DNA of 64,000 nucleotides from Epiperipatus broadwayi (lineage: Eukaryota; Onychophora; Udeonychophora; Euonychophora; Peripatidae). Both the position numbers and the translations under genes were made by a program. The stretch covers positions 11,573,473 to 11,637,472 of the forward strand of contig JAQFVV010006215.1 in NCBI GenBank assembly GCA_028023455.1. The letters are read 5' to 3'. Each line of letters starts with the position of its first letter. Position 1 is the stretch's first letter. Shown here piece after piece: positions 52,462 through 63,956 of the stretch. Below the pieces are notes generated by a model. It was not told the DNA's origin. It did no database searches and saw nothing but the letters and a program-made list of their open reading frames with translations.

Positions 52462-54122
52462 CACCTGTGTCTCATTTTATACGGTAGATAGGTTCCTCAG
52501 AAAATGCGCACAAAAGAAACCACACAAAAATAGACTTAACTTACCTTGAAAAATGAGGGATACATACTGTAATTTTCCAAAAATTGCATAAAAGCAAAGC
52601 AACAATGTAAAATTACTTTAAAATTCACATAAAAAAAAAATAAGAAAATAAAATATGACTAATAAATTTCAAATTTGAAAAAAATTGATACAAGACAAAC
52701 TTTTTTTACTTTTTTTATTAACTACAGTATTTAATTTTATTCAAAACAATATATTTTTATGCGTAATTTACATTTTTTCATACATGTATGGTATTTAATT
52801 CATTATCTCTATTTGAGACATCAGATTCCTCATGATGTGATGTGATATGAGGTACTGTAGCTTCTCCTTAAATGAAGTCAAGAGGAAATAAAACTAAAAC
52901 ATTTTCTAATCACTATTGATCCTTCCCATTTCGCTAAGCAATCTAAAATTGAAATTTTTGTTTCCAAAGAATTTTTTTTCTTGGATGGGTAAACTAAAAG
53001 TTTAAAATAAAAATAAGAACTTAGATTTATGATAATAAAAAGACACCGACTCACTACTGTTGGGAAAAATTTAATTAAAACTAACAAAAATTAAATTCTT
53101 ATTTTTGTCTTTAATTTTTAAATTTTCAATTCCGTTTAAAAATCAAATTTCATCGTTTTACATCGCCTTACATTACGCAATTTTTAAATTGTTAATTACA
53201 ATTAAAAATCAGATTTTAATTATCAAATTTAATTGTGCCCACCGCTGATACTCACCTTTTAAAAATAAACTTGCAGACACTAAATGATTAATTGATTATG
53301 TACTCTTTTTATAAAAAGCAAAAATAGAACGTGATTTAAAATGCAAAAACAATAACATACATAGTATTTTTCATCTATAACGTTGGAAACAGATTTACAT
53401 TATAATCTTATAAAATTTATTATTTGCGGACACTAAATGATTAATTGATTACGTACTTTTTCAAAAATCAAAAATAGAATGTGATTTAAAATGCAAAAAT
53501 AACAACATGCATAATATAGGTATCTATAACATTTGAACAGATTTACATTATAGTCTTGTAAATATTAATTCTTATTAAGTGCAATGTCAGCACGTAATAC
53601 TTATATAAAGCTAAAACTTTAGTACATGCACCTTGAGTGCTTAATTTTAGCAAGAGAGACCTCTATAAATCATAACATGAGATTCGACTTTATAAAGATA
53701 AGAGGGACCCTCTTATCTCTAACCTATTTTTCTTAATTATATAGGCAAATCTAAAGCATTTTGATTTGGGAGCATGAAGCTAATAAATTCTTCACTGATT
53801 ATAATCTTGTAAAATTTAATGTGTGTATATAAAATGAGGAAATCCTGATTTTAAGTGAATTATGAACTTCTTTATTGCATGAAATCTATTACAGTACTAT
53901 TATAAAGTGCTGAAAATATTGAAATTATTAGATGGAAGTTGAACTCGGATAATGCGCTATTACTTTAAATATAATGTGAGTGCATGAAATTTATAATATT
54001 TAAAGTAATAGTGCATTATCAGAGCTCTACTTCTTATCTAGTAATTTTTATCGCATAAAAGTAAACCGCATACAAAGATATTAAGAAGAAACATGAAATC
54101 TGCATAAAACGAGACCCGGGTG
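52462..54122. mobile_element. TA-flanked TIR element, copy 2 (1,661 bp, non-autonomous)
   Basis: The left end is CACCTGTGTCTCATTTTA and the right end TAAAACGAGACCCGGGTG, each flanked by TA (52460-52461, 54123-54124). It follows copy 1 (11026-12046) in order, sharing GATAGATAGGTTCCTCAGAAA, CAAATTTGAAAAAAATTGAT, TGCTATTACTTT-type subterminal inverted words and GTGTGTATA. Extra length comes from a 150 bp tandem duplication (53271-53566) and a block at about 53567-53795 absent from copy 1. No transposase is encoded. Fewer CpGs than copy 1, with TG or CA in their place, suggest methylation-linked decay. Confidence 0.8.
53271..53566. repeat. Internal tandem duplication, about 152 bp x 2
   Basis: Both units begin TTGC(A/G)GACACTAAATGATT and run through ATGTGATTTAAAATGCAAAA-type text to a TTACATTATA-CTT end. 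Copy 1 of the element has this unit only once, so duplication happened in this lineage. Confidence 0.8.
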
Positions 54123-54124
54123 TA

Positions 54125-55143
54125 TTTGCAAAATTATAAAATATTACATTAAATCTCACATATAGAAAAAAAGTTGACAATATTGACAAATATATCAATA
54201 TTAGTAGAATACTATTGGGATCTGCATATATTTAAAAATAATAAATTCAATAATATCATAAAGTTGAAATAAATATAATCTATTATATTGCTTTTTGCAT
54301 ATTATTTAGCAATAAATAATTTAGTATAAAAAAGTTTCAGTAATATTCTGTTATCCTCTTCAGTGTAAATGCTATAAGAATGATAAAGTATTATATATAG
54401 TGGCATCTGGATTTTATTTTTGAATTATATATATATTAGACAATAAATAAAAATATATACACACATGATATAAAATTTATTAATTTTAATGCATGAATAA
54501 TTACATTCATATTATTATATATAAAATATAATGGGATCATACATATATGTATACATTATATAATTTTTCACTCATGTTTAAATGATCAGTTACAAACTAA
54601 GGTATTTGTAAACTATTCACTGTACAGCCTGTGTTGACACTGTTTCTGTGTAAAAACACAGAATTATACCGCTTTCGTGGCTGAACCTACGGCTAATATA
54701 CTAGTGATCAGATTGTATGTAGTGGTTATATAATATGTGGCCAATTCTTCCATGTATCAATAAAACTATGTCTACTAACAATACTATGATCGTATAGTTT
54801 GCCGTTGATTTCATTGCGGGTTGAAATCCTATGCATATTGGCAAAATTTGTATTGTTGCTAGAATTTAAGATGAGAGTGTGAGCATTGTCATCTTTTTCA
54901 AGTGTTTATTTGTTGATGTATATGATTTTCTGTATTTTCCAATTGAAAGATTTTTGTGTACTAGTAATTTTCAGCGTATTATTGATATTTGTCAAATTTT
55001 TTTTTTTTGCTAATTTTGGGTTTTTGGGGGGTCAAAAAAGACAAAATAAAATTTCTCAAGCTCTCTGGCAGATGATTGGAGTTGTTTGCGGAAAAATACC
55101 GTTTCTGTCGTGACTCAGACGAGAGTTGAAAAAGAATAACAAA
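54125..55143. other. AT-rich stretch, then possible 5' region of the Merlin-like element
   Basis: No gene before about 54650. From about 54650 to 55143 composition becomes less AT-rich and leads directly into the transposase start; it may be the element's 5' UTR. I could not find a terminal inverted repeat. Confidence 0.35.
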
Positions 55144-56021
55144 ATGTCTACCACATTATTACATTTGTGGGATGTCCCAAACAGAGAAAGTGAGGCAGTT
55201 GCATTTTTGCAAGCCCAAAACATCCTGCCATTCATTACAGTTGATTTAGTTCAGTCATATGTGGTTAATAAATTTTTTTTCTGGAAAGAATTTGTGTTTT
55301 GTTTGCGATTATTTTTATCTGTAAATCATGTAATTAACACCCAGAATGACAGTATTAAAAAGGGGTGGCGTAGTTTGTTGGACATCTCTTGATTGATTGA
55401 TTTTTTTAAAAAAATACTTCTTCTTTCGACATACCTATTCGTTCTGTTTAGAAGCAAAAAGAGGTTTTTTGTTGTTGTTGTTTTAAATCAATAAACAGCA
55501 CGTTAAGTGGATTTTAAAAATGAACCTGAGCTAATTTTTGTTGTTAAAAAAGAATAAAAATACCAACGTTTTATTTGTTATGAAAAAAATAAAATCTTTA
55601 ACAAAGTTGTACGATTTTTAAAAATTATAAATAAATAAATCCACAGAATGTAACAAAAACAGTTGACATGTTTTATTTGTTATTATTAAAAAATCAAAAC
55701 CCCGTTTTATTTGTTATCAAGTCTGGATCTACCATCTACTCAGACTGTTGGAAGGATTATATGACTACTGATCTTAAGGCAGCAGGCTTTACACATGTCA
55801 CTGTTAATCATCATTACAATTTCGTGGACCCCACAACAGGAGCTCACACTCAGACCATCGAGAGATTTTGGGGTCTACTTAAGTGGCAGAATAAGAAACA
55901 CCATGGCACAGCATGCCAATACCTCCAAAATTATTTAGCTGAGTTTATTTGGAGGTGTCTTCACAAAGACGAGGACATTTTCCAAGCCATTTTGAAGGAA
56001 ATGACCGTACACCCTCAGTAA
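55144..56021 (+). pseudogene. Merlin/IS1595-like DDE transposase, middle missing
   Basis: The N-terminal part from ATG 55144 reads STTLLHLWDVPNRESEAVAF, the opening typical of Merlin-type (ISXO2/IS1595-like) transposases. The C-terminal part (55668-56021) has STIYSDCWKDY with the second catalytic D, HVTVNHHYNFVDPTTGAHTQ and TIERFWGLLKW with the catalytic E, then a helix-rich end. Between them (55235-55667) about 130 residues, including the first D and the zinc-ribbon region, are replaced by unrelated DNA. That DNA includes a 111 bp copy of the sequence lying just after the gene. It is therefore a rearranged, inactive copy. Terminal inverted repeats were not identified. Confidence 0.8.
55229..55339 (+). 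repeat. 111 bp direct repeat, copy 1 (inside the transposase)
   Basis: From CATTCATTACAGTTGATTTA to AAATCATGTAATTAACA; differs from the copy at 56052-56162 at only five positions. It interrupts the transposase reading frame without stopping it for about 50 codons. Confidence 0.95.
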
Positions 56022-56051
56022 CAAGTTGTTTGACTTTTTAAAATGTTGGAA

Positions 56052-56162
56052 CATTCATTACAGTTGATTTAGTTTAGTCATATATGGTTAATAAATTTAT
56101 TTTCTGGAAAGAATTTGTGTTTTGTTTGCGATTATTTGGATCTGTAAATCATGTAATTAACA
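56052..56162 (+). repeat. 111 bp direct repeat, copy 2 (3' of the transposase)
   Basis: Partner of 55229-55339, starting 30 bp after the transposase stop. This is probably the original 3' non-coding sequence from which copy 1 was derived, but the direction of copying is inferred. Confidence 0.95.
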
Positions 56163-56171
56163 AAAAAAAAA

Positions 56172-56490
56172 GCCATATGTAAAGCAAATTGTGTATATTT
56201 GAGATATTCCAAAAAAAAGTTAAAACTGTCCCTTATACTTTGAAATGTATCAAATCCAAAACAAAAAAAAAGATGTCTGTAAAAAAGAAACAGTAGATTT
56301 AGAATGGAAATTCCCCCCCCCCAATAAAGGCATATGTCAAAAATTATGTACTTTTGAGATCCAAAAAAAAGGTCAAAATGTCCATTATAGTTTTAAATTT
56401 ATCAAATGAAAAACAAAAAAAAAATAATTGTATCCAAAACAAACAACAACAATATATTAAAAAGAAAAAAATTACAGCCATATGTCAAAA
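56172..56490. repeat. Degenerate tandem repeat, about 150 bp period
   Basis: Starts at GCCATATGT (56172), GGCATATGT (56329) and GCCATATGT (56476). Each is followed by TTTGAGAT-CCAAAAAAA, TATCAAAT and an A-rich end. Two full units and a partial one. Confidence 0.7.
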
Positions 56491-56999
56491 TACGATCTAT
56501 TAGATAAAAAAATCTAATGGCCTGGTAATGTTATATCACTCTGTTTTTAACTAGAACCAGCACCACCAAAGGCTGCACAGTTAATAGTTTACAAATACCC
56601 AAACTAATTGTGTAGAAATGTAACATTATTTTCTTTTTCTTTATTATTCTTAATGTAATTAGTCTCATAGACTTTTCTTTTAGTAGCATTTTAAATTTAG
56701 TGTATAATGTTTACTTATCTTTTCTGGTAATTTCTCTATTGTGTGATTTATTTATTGTTTTTCTATATGTCCATAATAAACCATAATGCAAGTTGATATG
56801 TTTTTTTTAAATCAAAAATTAAATTATAATATCACTCTAAAATATTATAAGAATAACTTAACTAATTTGAAATTCATTTTTATAATTATTATTGTTTATT
56901 TTATAGTCTATTTGTGAATGTAAATGGCAGATGAAAAGATAATTGTTTTTTTTTATGTGCAAGTAGTTAACTTTGTGACTAGGTGGTAGTGAATTATCA

Positions 57000-57760
57000 A
57001 TTAATTGGCTGTTAATTGAGTTGTTAGAGAAGTTCAAAGATAAATCAGTGATCTCAATGTTCAATCTGACTGCCAGTTACTGGAAAATCAAGCTTCATCC
57101 AGAGGACTGGAAATACATAACTTTTAGACATGAGGGATACTCATATCAATTTATTAGAATTCCATTTGGTCTGATAAATAGTGGAGCTGGACTGCTGAGC
57201 TACCTCAATCAAGTGTTGACAGATGAAGTCAAGAAGCTTATGATAATGTATATTGATGATGTAATAATTAATAGCCTCATTGACTATTGAAGAGCATATG
57301 TGAGATGTAAAGATTTTCCTCAAAGTGTATGAGAAAAAAGGAATCAAGATCAACTTAAAAAAGTGCTTGATGAAAGATAAGATGATGTGTTTGGGCCATG
57401 TGGTAGGTTCTCAAGAAATGAAACCTCATCCAGAGAAAGTCCTAGCCATTAGGGAACTTCCTGTACTTAGATCCAGGAAGCAGGTTTGATCATTCCTGGA
57501 TCTCTGGAATTTTTTATATCCAATTTCATCAACAGCTGGCAGAGTGGATGAAACCATATCATGGAAATGGAATAGGAAGCAAAACAAAGTGCAGCAGTCT
57601 ACAGTTAACTGGTGGAGTTTGAATTCACATGGAGGAAATGACCCACTTCTTTGTGTTGATTCATATCTACAAATGTGTTCTGAGAAAACAGCTAACTTTC
57701 CTGGACCAATCCTGGCCAGAAGGGAATTGATCAATGCCAACAACTATACCTAAATTATAC
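57000..57760 (+). pseudogene. Ty3/gypsy LTR-retrotransposon reverse transcriptase fragment
   Basis: The frame 57021-57290 contains LTASYWKIKLHPEDWKYITF, YQFIRIPFGLINS and MYIDDVII, i.e. the Ty3/gypsy RT blocks (usual D-L-x-x-x-YW-x-I-x-L, PFGL, YxDD). N replaces the first catalytic aspartate in the FNLTASYW block. After a frame disturbance near 57285 and an in-frame TGA (57306-57308), IKINLKKCLMKDK, CLGHVVGSQEMKPHPEKVLA and, in a third frame, FLDLWNF continue the gypsy order into the RNase H linker. No LTRs, gag, integrase or protease are seen. Stops and the substituted aspartate make it inactive. Confidence 0.8.
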
Positions 57761-58403
57761 TTTTATCTGATTATAACAATCCTGGACTATACCTGTCTCA
57801 CCAAGACCAACTCACAAAGAGAAGCATAGATAAATGTATATACAATGGTGAGTAACATTATTTATAATGAGATTGAAATTTTAAATAATTTATTTGGTAA
57901 AAATGACATTTAAAAATCTGTGTAATTTAAAAGATAACAAGTAAATAATTTTGCTTGAATTGAATTAAAATCTAAAAGTAATGATTGAATAATGGACAAT
58001 TTATTTTGAAAAAAGAAAAAAGCACTTCAAAAATCTTTTTAGATTAATTTAAATATGTAATTAATTAATTGAGAGTAACCTGTCATAACAAAAAAACTTT
58101 TGTGTTACCTATCAAAAAAATACTTTTTTTAAAAAAAAAAAAAGAAGAAAGAAAACACTTTTATTGACTCAAAATAAAGAGACTAATTAATAATATTAAT
58201 TCATATCATTTATGTGTTCATAAATACACATGTATGTGTGAATTTTATGTATAGTTTTCAGATGGAATTTATTATGAAATATATTTTTTATAATTTTATT
58301 ATTTTGATAAAATTCAATTATACTAAGCCACTTGTCTGTGTGCTGTCTGGTTTTAAATAAACCTATTGGAACATATATGTAAATCAATATAATAACTTTA
58401 ACT
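57761..58403. other. AT-rich non-coding stretch
   Basis: Nothing supported apart from A/T runs (58120-58143). Confidence 0.55.
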
Positions 58404-58913
58404 TTTAAATTGTAATACATTAAAGATCAGCCTTTTCAAGCTATTGTACGTGTGCTTTTTACGAGTGTTAATAATAAATGAATACTTTCAATCCCAACAC
58501 GAGAATAAAATGAATCCACTTATTCCTTCCAACCCAAATGCTAATATATGGGCAAATCTTAAGGACTGGAAGTTAAAGTGTGAGGATAGACCACTCACTT
58601 TAAATTACTGATTACGATGTCTGAATGAATGACGACAAAATTAAATTCTAGATCATTTCGTCGACGTCATTCATTCAGACATCGTAATCAGTAATTTAAA
58701 GTGAGTGGTCTATCCTCATGCTTTCACTTCCAGTTCTTAATATTTTCCCATATATAAGCATTTGGATTGGAAGGAATAAGTGGATTCATTTTATTCTTTC
58801 TTAAATACTATATCTCGTGTTGGGATTGAAAGTATTCATTTATTATTAACACTCATAAAAAGCGCATGCACAATAGCTTGAAAATGCTGATCTTTAATGT
58901 ATTACAATTTATA
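58404..58913. mobile_element. Foldback (long hairpin) element, about 510 bp
   Basis: Near-perfect arms of about 225-235 bp: TTGTAATACATTAAAGATCAG at the left is mirrored by CTGATCTTTAATGTATTACAA at the right. Also matched are TTCAATCCCAACACGAGA, GAATCCACTTATTCCTTCCA, GACCACTCACTTTAAATTAC and GATGTCTGAATGAATGACG, around a loop of about 40 nt. There is no coding content. High arm identity suggests it is the youngest of the foldbacks here. No target-site duplication is clear. Confidence 0.85.
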
Positions 58914-61900
58914 AAGCAGAGCACTATAAAAATAAATGCTTATTTACATAACTTGAACTTTGTAAATCATATATATGTAAATCGCAATGTAATAATTTAT
59001 TATTGTATGTTAATCAAAATCAGAAGGCTTAATTGAAATGTGTAGCTTTATTCTAGACCTTAATATCATTTTTTATTTTTCTTGTTAATAAACTTGTGTT
59101 CAGTTATGAAAATTATTCCAATGGCTCTAAATATTTTTAGAATATGTTTCCATCCTCTCTTGGTCGCATACAATAATGAGCTTGTGTTCTTCTGAGATAG
59201 TTTTGTAAAATAGTGGCTGATATGTAAATGGGGATTTATATTAGTGCTTTTGGGCATCCAGAGATAATCAATCATTATCCTGGTCAGTGCAAAGGAGAAT
59301 ACTCTTTAAAGCCCATGCCCTACATATTATTTTAGTTTAGTCTTAGAAATGAAGTTTATAGTTGGCTAGTGCATTAATGGAACTAAGTGGCCAGAGCATT
59401 GATGATGATCAGCATGTTTTAATGTCCCAGCATTATTGTTTTTCTGTTTTTTTAATATTCTGATGGATGAGAACTTACTTTGTGCCTCTAAATTATTGGT
59501 TAAATAATTGCCCCAAGCTGGCAATGGCACAATAGTTAGCTTGGTCTACAAAGGACCCATTTCCAATCTAGTCACCAGATTGACTGTTGACTTCTTTTGA
59601 TGGATCATTTATGATGATGAATAGTTATTACTTGAAGTATTATTCATACTTACTTTGACTTATTATAATGCTGATGAATTTATAATTATGCTTTTAATTG
59701 CTCTGAGGAGTAACTGATTTCTGGGATGATCTCTTAGAGATTTTATGATCTCATGCTCTCTTTAATATATAACATTTTTAATACGATATATCTTAAATAT
59801 TATACTTTTTGAAAATTTTAACATTTTTTTATACCTTCCTAAATATAATATTTTATCTTGTTATTTACTTTAACATTATTTGAAATATCTTGAACTTGGG
59901 AGTGATGATGATTTTCCATGACCCCATGTACAACCTCCCTTTTCCACCACCCAGATCCCCATTCCATTACAATATATATATATATTAGTTTTACTTAAAA
60001 TACTTTAGATTAGATTGGAATTGTGCATGCTTACATTAAGTGAATCATTTGAATCAGCTTCAAATTTAAGATGATTTTTTAGAATTTTAGTGATTTAATC
60101 TTTGACTAAGTATGTCAGCAGTTGTTAGAACATCTTTCAAAAATATTATTAATATCAAAAGCATCAATACAAAGAAATAAAAAATATTAATTTCAGAGGT
60201 AGTAATATGAATAATTTTATAGACATCAAAGACAAAAATAGTAAGTATATCAATGAAGAAATGCTCATGAATACTGAAAAATTACAACCAACAATTAAGA
60301 AACATCTGGAAAAAAAGAATCCTCACAGAGAATGATCTTCTCAAACTAATAGGATAAAACAAAGTTATGCTGGTTTGGTATAATAATAAAAAAACATCAG
60401 ACAAAGAAAAACATTCTCAGACCTGACTCATCCAATGCAAATAAAAAAAACCTATTCTTAAATTAACACTTTTGCAAAACTAAATAACTGTTGGTGTGAA
60501 GCATTTAATAATGTGAAGATGCCTAAAATGTTGATAATTTATATTATTAATTCCATAGATATAGTGTACCGGTCAGAATTGTATGTTCATTTAACAAGGT
60601 TTAGAATCTAAGCAAAAGTACCCTAAATCCACTCATGCTCGAGATACACAGGTCAGGAGCAATCATGAATTCTGCCCTATTTGCTCTTCTCTAAAACTAT
60701 AACATTATAAACAACATTTCTGATGATAACATGAAATTTTATTCATTCTGGTCTCAGAGACACAGCAGAGAAACATGAGATCTACAGGGTAATTAGCATA
60801 AATAAATAATGTTAAAACTTGGCTCAATCAAAAATCTTATGTGAAGGAACAATTTATAAATTTTAAATGAATTGCACACAGCTAGCATTGCAAAAGAAAC
60901 ATGAATTATAAAATAGTATCCATCCAGAATGAGCAAGAACAGAATAACCCAGAGAGAAATATCTATTTGAAGTAATCAGTTATAACTTCTAAATATTACT
61001 GACATTATTATAAATATTTAATGGAATTCAATGAGTGAGAGTCAGTAAGACACAACGCATGAGTAATTATTAAAACATAATAATTTAATAAATATAAACA
61101 ATTTAATTTACATTAGAAAACATAGCACAGATTTAATGCAGTTATTACTTTGCATATAAGCAACTGATTTAGTATGCTAATGAGTTATAGTATAATAATA
61201 AATTAATGTTATCAATGCGGTGATCATTACTTTAAGTAATGATAAGGACGTTTACAAATTCATCTCTAAAGAGAGGTTTACTTTTAATATGATAGTCAAT
61301 AATTTATCGTTTATGAGCATATTTGGGCCTGTATAAATGATGAATGGGTTAGCCTAAATTAGCTTTACTGTGACAATCCTAAAATATTCGACTAATTATA
61401 AAATGAGTAGTTTACAAACATCACTGTGCCACGTCTTATAGATAAAATGAGAACTACATATAAAGAACTCGCAGTGCTAACTATAATGACAGCGTTTAAA
61501 ATGGAGAAGATGTCTATCTTTGGACTGGAAGGCTTTATCACATATATGATTCCGCTTGTATTTATCACAAGGCGATATTCGAAAATAAGAGTGGTAAGGA
61601 TTCCATGGCACACTCTCCAACGTGTCACATGCATATCCCTAATACTCTAATGTTTATCCTGAGATTGGTTATACCAAACCTCATTCCTATACGAGTTACT
61701 TGAAGAAAATCCGGATTTCGGATGAGTAAATATGATAAAGCAAAATATAAGTACTTTAAAATGCTATCGTAAGTAAGCAACGCGAATATGGCTTAAGTCT
61801 TAAATGACTAATGAAATAATTTAAGCTTAAATAAAGCAATAATATCATGCGTAACGCCATGATAAAATGATAACCCACTCAGCATCGTACCTATAACTTT

Positions 61901-62626
61901 AATAAATTTAGGATGTCGAATATAAAATAAAAAAATATTATTTTTCCTATTTAACAAACCCAAGCATTCCTAAACGACAATATATTAATTAATTTAACTC
62001 TTAATGGTGTATAAGTAATAAATAGTTATAAAAGTATATTAATAATCAAATTTATTAAAAGAACATAAATTGCATTTAAATATCGATAGTAATATGATTT
62101 TAAAACAATTCGCCATTAACCATAATTTCAAAATATTTAACCGAGCGAACAGCGTTCAATAAGAAATTTTACGTTTAAACTATTTAAATATTCCAAAATA
62201 TCGGAATGATGAATGAAATAATATAAGTTCGCTAGATTAAAACATTAGCACACTAAAACTAATTTAATAAGATATATTTTTAAAATAAGTTTTGCCGCAT
62301 GAAATAAAATAATTAAAGTGTGAAACTTAAAAAAAACTAATAATAAATTTACAGTACATAATTTGGTGCTTAGCGTTTCAAAAAAAAAAGTTTAAAACTT
62401 AAAATAGAAAATCATAAATTTAACGATAATTAAGTTTATAATCAGTTATAAATTAAATAAAGATTACATTCTGATTACAATTAAGATTTAGGAAAGAAAT
62501 GAAGTGAGGAGAATTAAGAGTTCATTCTTCAGCAAAACGGATTACCTTTAGAAGTTATGGTGGCCACTTATAATAACTGTATACAAAGTTTTTAGCAAAG
62601 CACAATATTAATAAAATAATGGTAGG
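58914..62626. other. Mixed non-coding stretch, CpG-bearing from about 61.2 to 62.2 kb
   Basis: 59.0-59.8 kb contains less AT-rich text and a 69-codon minus frame (59066-59275) that I cannot identify. From about 61200 to 62200 CG dinucleotides are common (e.g. AACGCGAATATGGC, CGTAACGCC) compared with the surroundings. Frames on both strands overlap at 61392-61650 (74 and 80 codons) with no recognised family. No gene is supported. Confidence 0.4.
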
Positions 62627-62858
62627 CATCTTCCAATATTCTTTACAATTAAACATAATAGTTCTCAAGCAGCGATGGCATGGCAGAAGGCAGGACAGAG
62701 GCAATTTAAGATCAAGGAGGCAAATTCCTTTTACTCACAGTCCATTTTATTACCACTCTCTACACAAATATCAGAGAGAAGAGTGATTTGAACTCCTTCC
62801 GTGCGTTCCCATAACTTCTGCTCCTCCTATACTTGAAATTTAGCTATATTGGAAGATG
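62627..62858. repeat. Small element with 13 bp inverted ends
   Basis: CATCTTCCAATAT at 62627-62639 is exactly inverted at 62846-62858. The 230 bp interior is less AT-rich, with GGCATGGCAGAAGGCAGGAC and CTTCCGTGCGTTCCC. No target duplication is apparent. Candidate MITE; the interior could instead be a transcribed host sequence. Confidence 0.4.
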
Positions 62859-63830
62859 TAAACAATACGTTCCAGAAATCAGATTATTTAAACTTATTTT
62901 TTAAAATTGCAAATAACTTTAAAATATGATTTTTGGTTTGACTTGAAATGAGAATGACATTTTTAAATTGGAATAATATTTTTTAGAATTTCTGGCATTG
63001 CTTTAGCTCTACATTAATTGTATTTATTTTTATATCTGTAATACATATACGCACATACACAATTATCTAAGTGAAGAGAATTTACAAGCTTGAAAATAAA
63101 ATATACTTAAGCTAAAATAATAATTTAACTGTTTACACATAACCTGTTCTTAAATAAACAGGGTGGAAGTGATATGTGTATATGTGTGTGCTTAACATTC
63201 CTGGATAACCAAATAAACATATAAACAGGTTCAAACCCTACTTTAAAGGTATGTAATGTCATCAGGCAGTGAAGTTAAATATGTACTACAGATTTACCAC
63301 TTCAATAGCATCGAACAAATTTTTATTTGTTCATTCTTTATATTAGATTCTTTATATGCTTTAAACAAAATAGGTCTAATTGATAAAATCAACTACGTTT
63401 TTCCATCATCTTCATAAAGTATTTAGTGATCATATACTTAACAATGAAAGACGCAATTAAAGAAGAAAGCCTTATTCAAACATTGAATAAAAATAAAATT
63501 TATCACATTTCTAAAGAGAAGAATAATACATTTACCTATGAAATTTAATTAGTGAATAATTTTCAGAGTATTAGAAAACATTGCAATTGTCCTTGAATGC
63601 ACTGTGACTAAAATCAATAATAAAACAATTTAAACAAACAGTTTCGATTTTCATTTAAAAATGAAAAAATCAACTGGAAACATACCATATATACTCATAA
63701 TTAATCGAACTCCATGCACAGTGCACATTAAAAGAAACATACTTGGTTATTTTAAATACTACAGGTCAGGATATACTGCATCTAATTGTGCAATGAAGAA
63801 ATTTACTAATTGCGGATGTCTTGACAGAAA
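62859..63830. other. AT-rich non-coding stretch
   Basis: Nothing supported; the plus frame starting at 63661 runs into SINE 3 and is not a gene. Confidence 0.55.
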
Positions 63831-63839
63831 TGAGCATAG

Positions 63840-63956
63840 TTTTTTTTTTTCATATGTCATAGCACCAGCTGAGACGCGAACCCACAACTGTCTGCAACCA
63901 ACTACTTGCTTGCAAGGCGGCTGCGATGACCTCTCAGCTAACAATACTTGACAAAT
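63840..63956 (-). mobile_element. tRNA-derived SINE, copy 3
   Basis: Minus strand: GTATTGTTAGCTGAGAGG, CTTGCAAGCAAGTAG, B box GGGTTCGCGTC, GGTGCTATGACATATG, then an A-run of about eleven. It is flanked by a 9 bp duplication TGAGCATAG (63831-63839 and 63957-63965). Same family as the copies at 21620 and 34409, closer to the second. Confidence 0.9.

Noticed and set aside
57426-57753. Opposing frames of 105 and 69 codons
   Set aside because: They overlap decayed Ty3/gypsy polyprotein sequence; the real signal is in broken plus-strand frames.
61392-61650. Receptor-like membrane segment on the minus strand
   Set aside because: A hydrophobic stretch in an 80-codon frame suggested a transmembrane exon, but the opposite strand is equally open and no family motif or convincing splice sites are present.
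63661-63951. 96-codon plus frame and 61-codon minus frame
   Set aside because: Both run through SINE 3; the protein text is a translation of the tRNA-like sequence and its tail.
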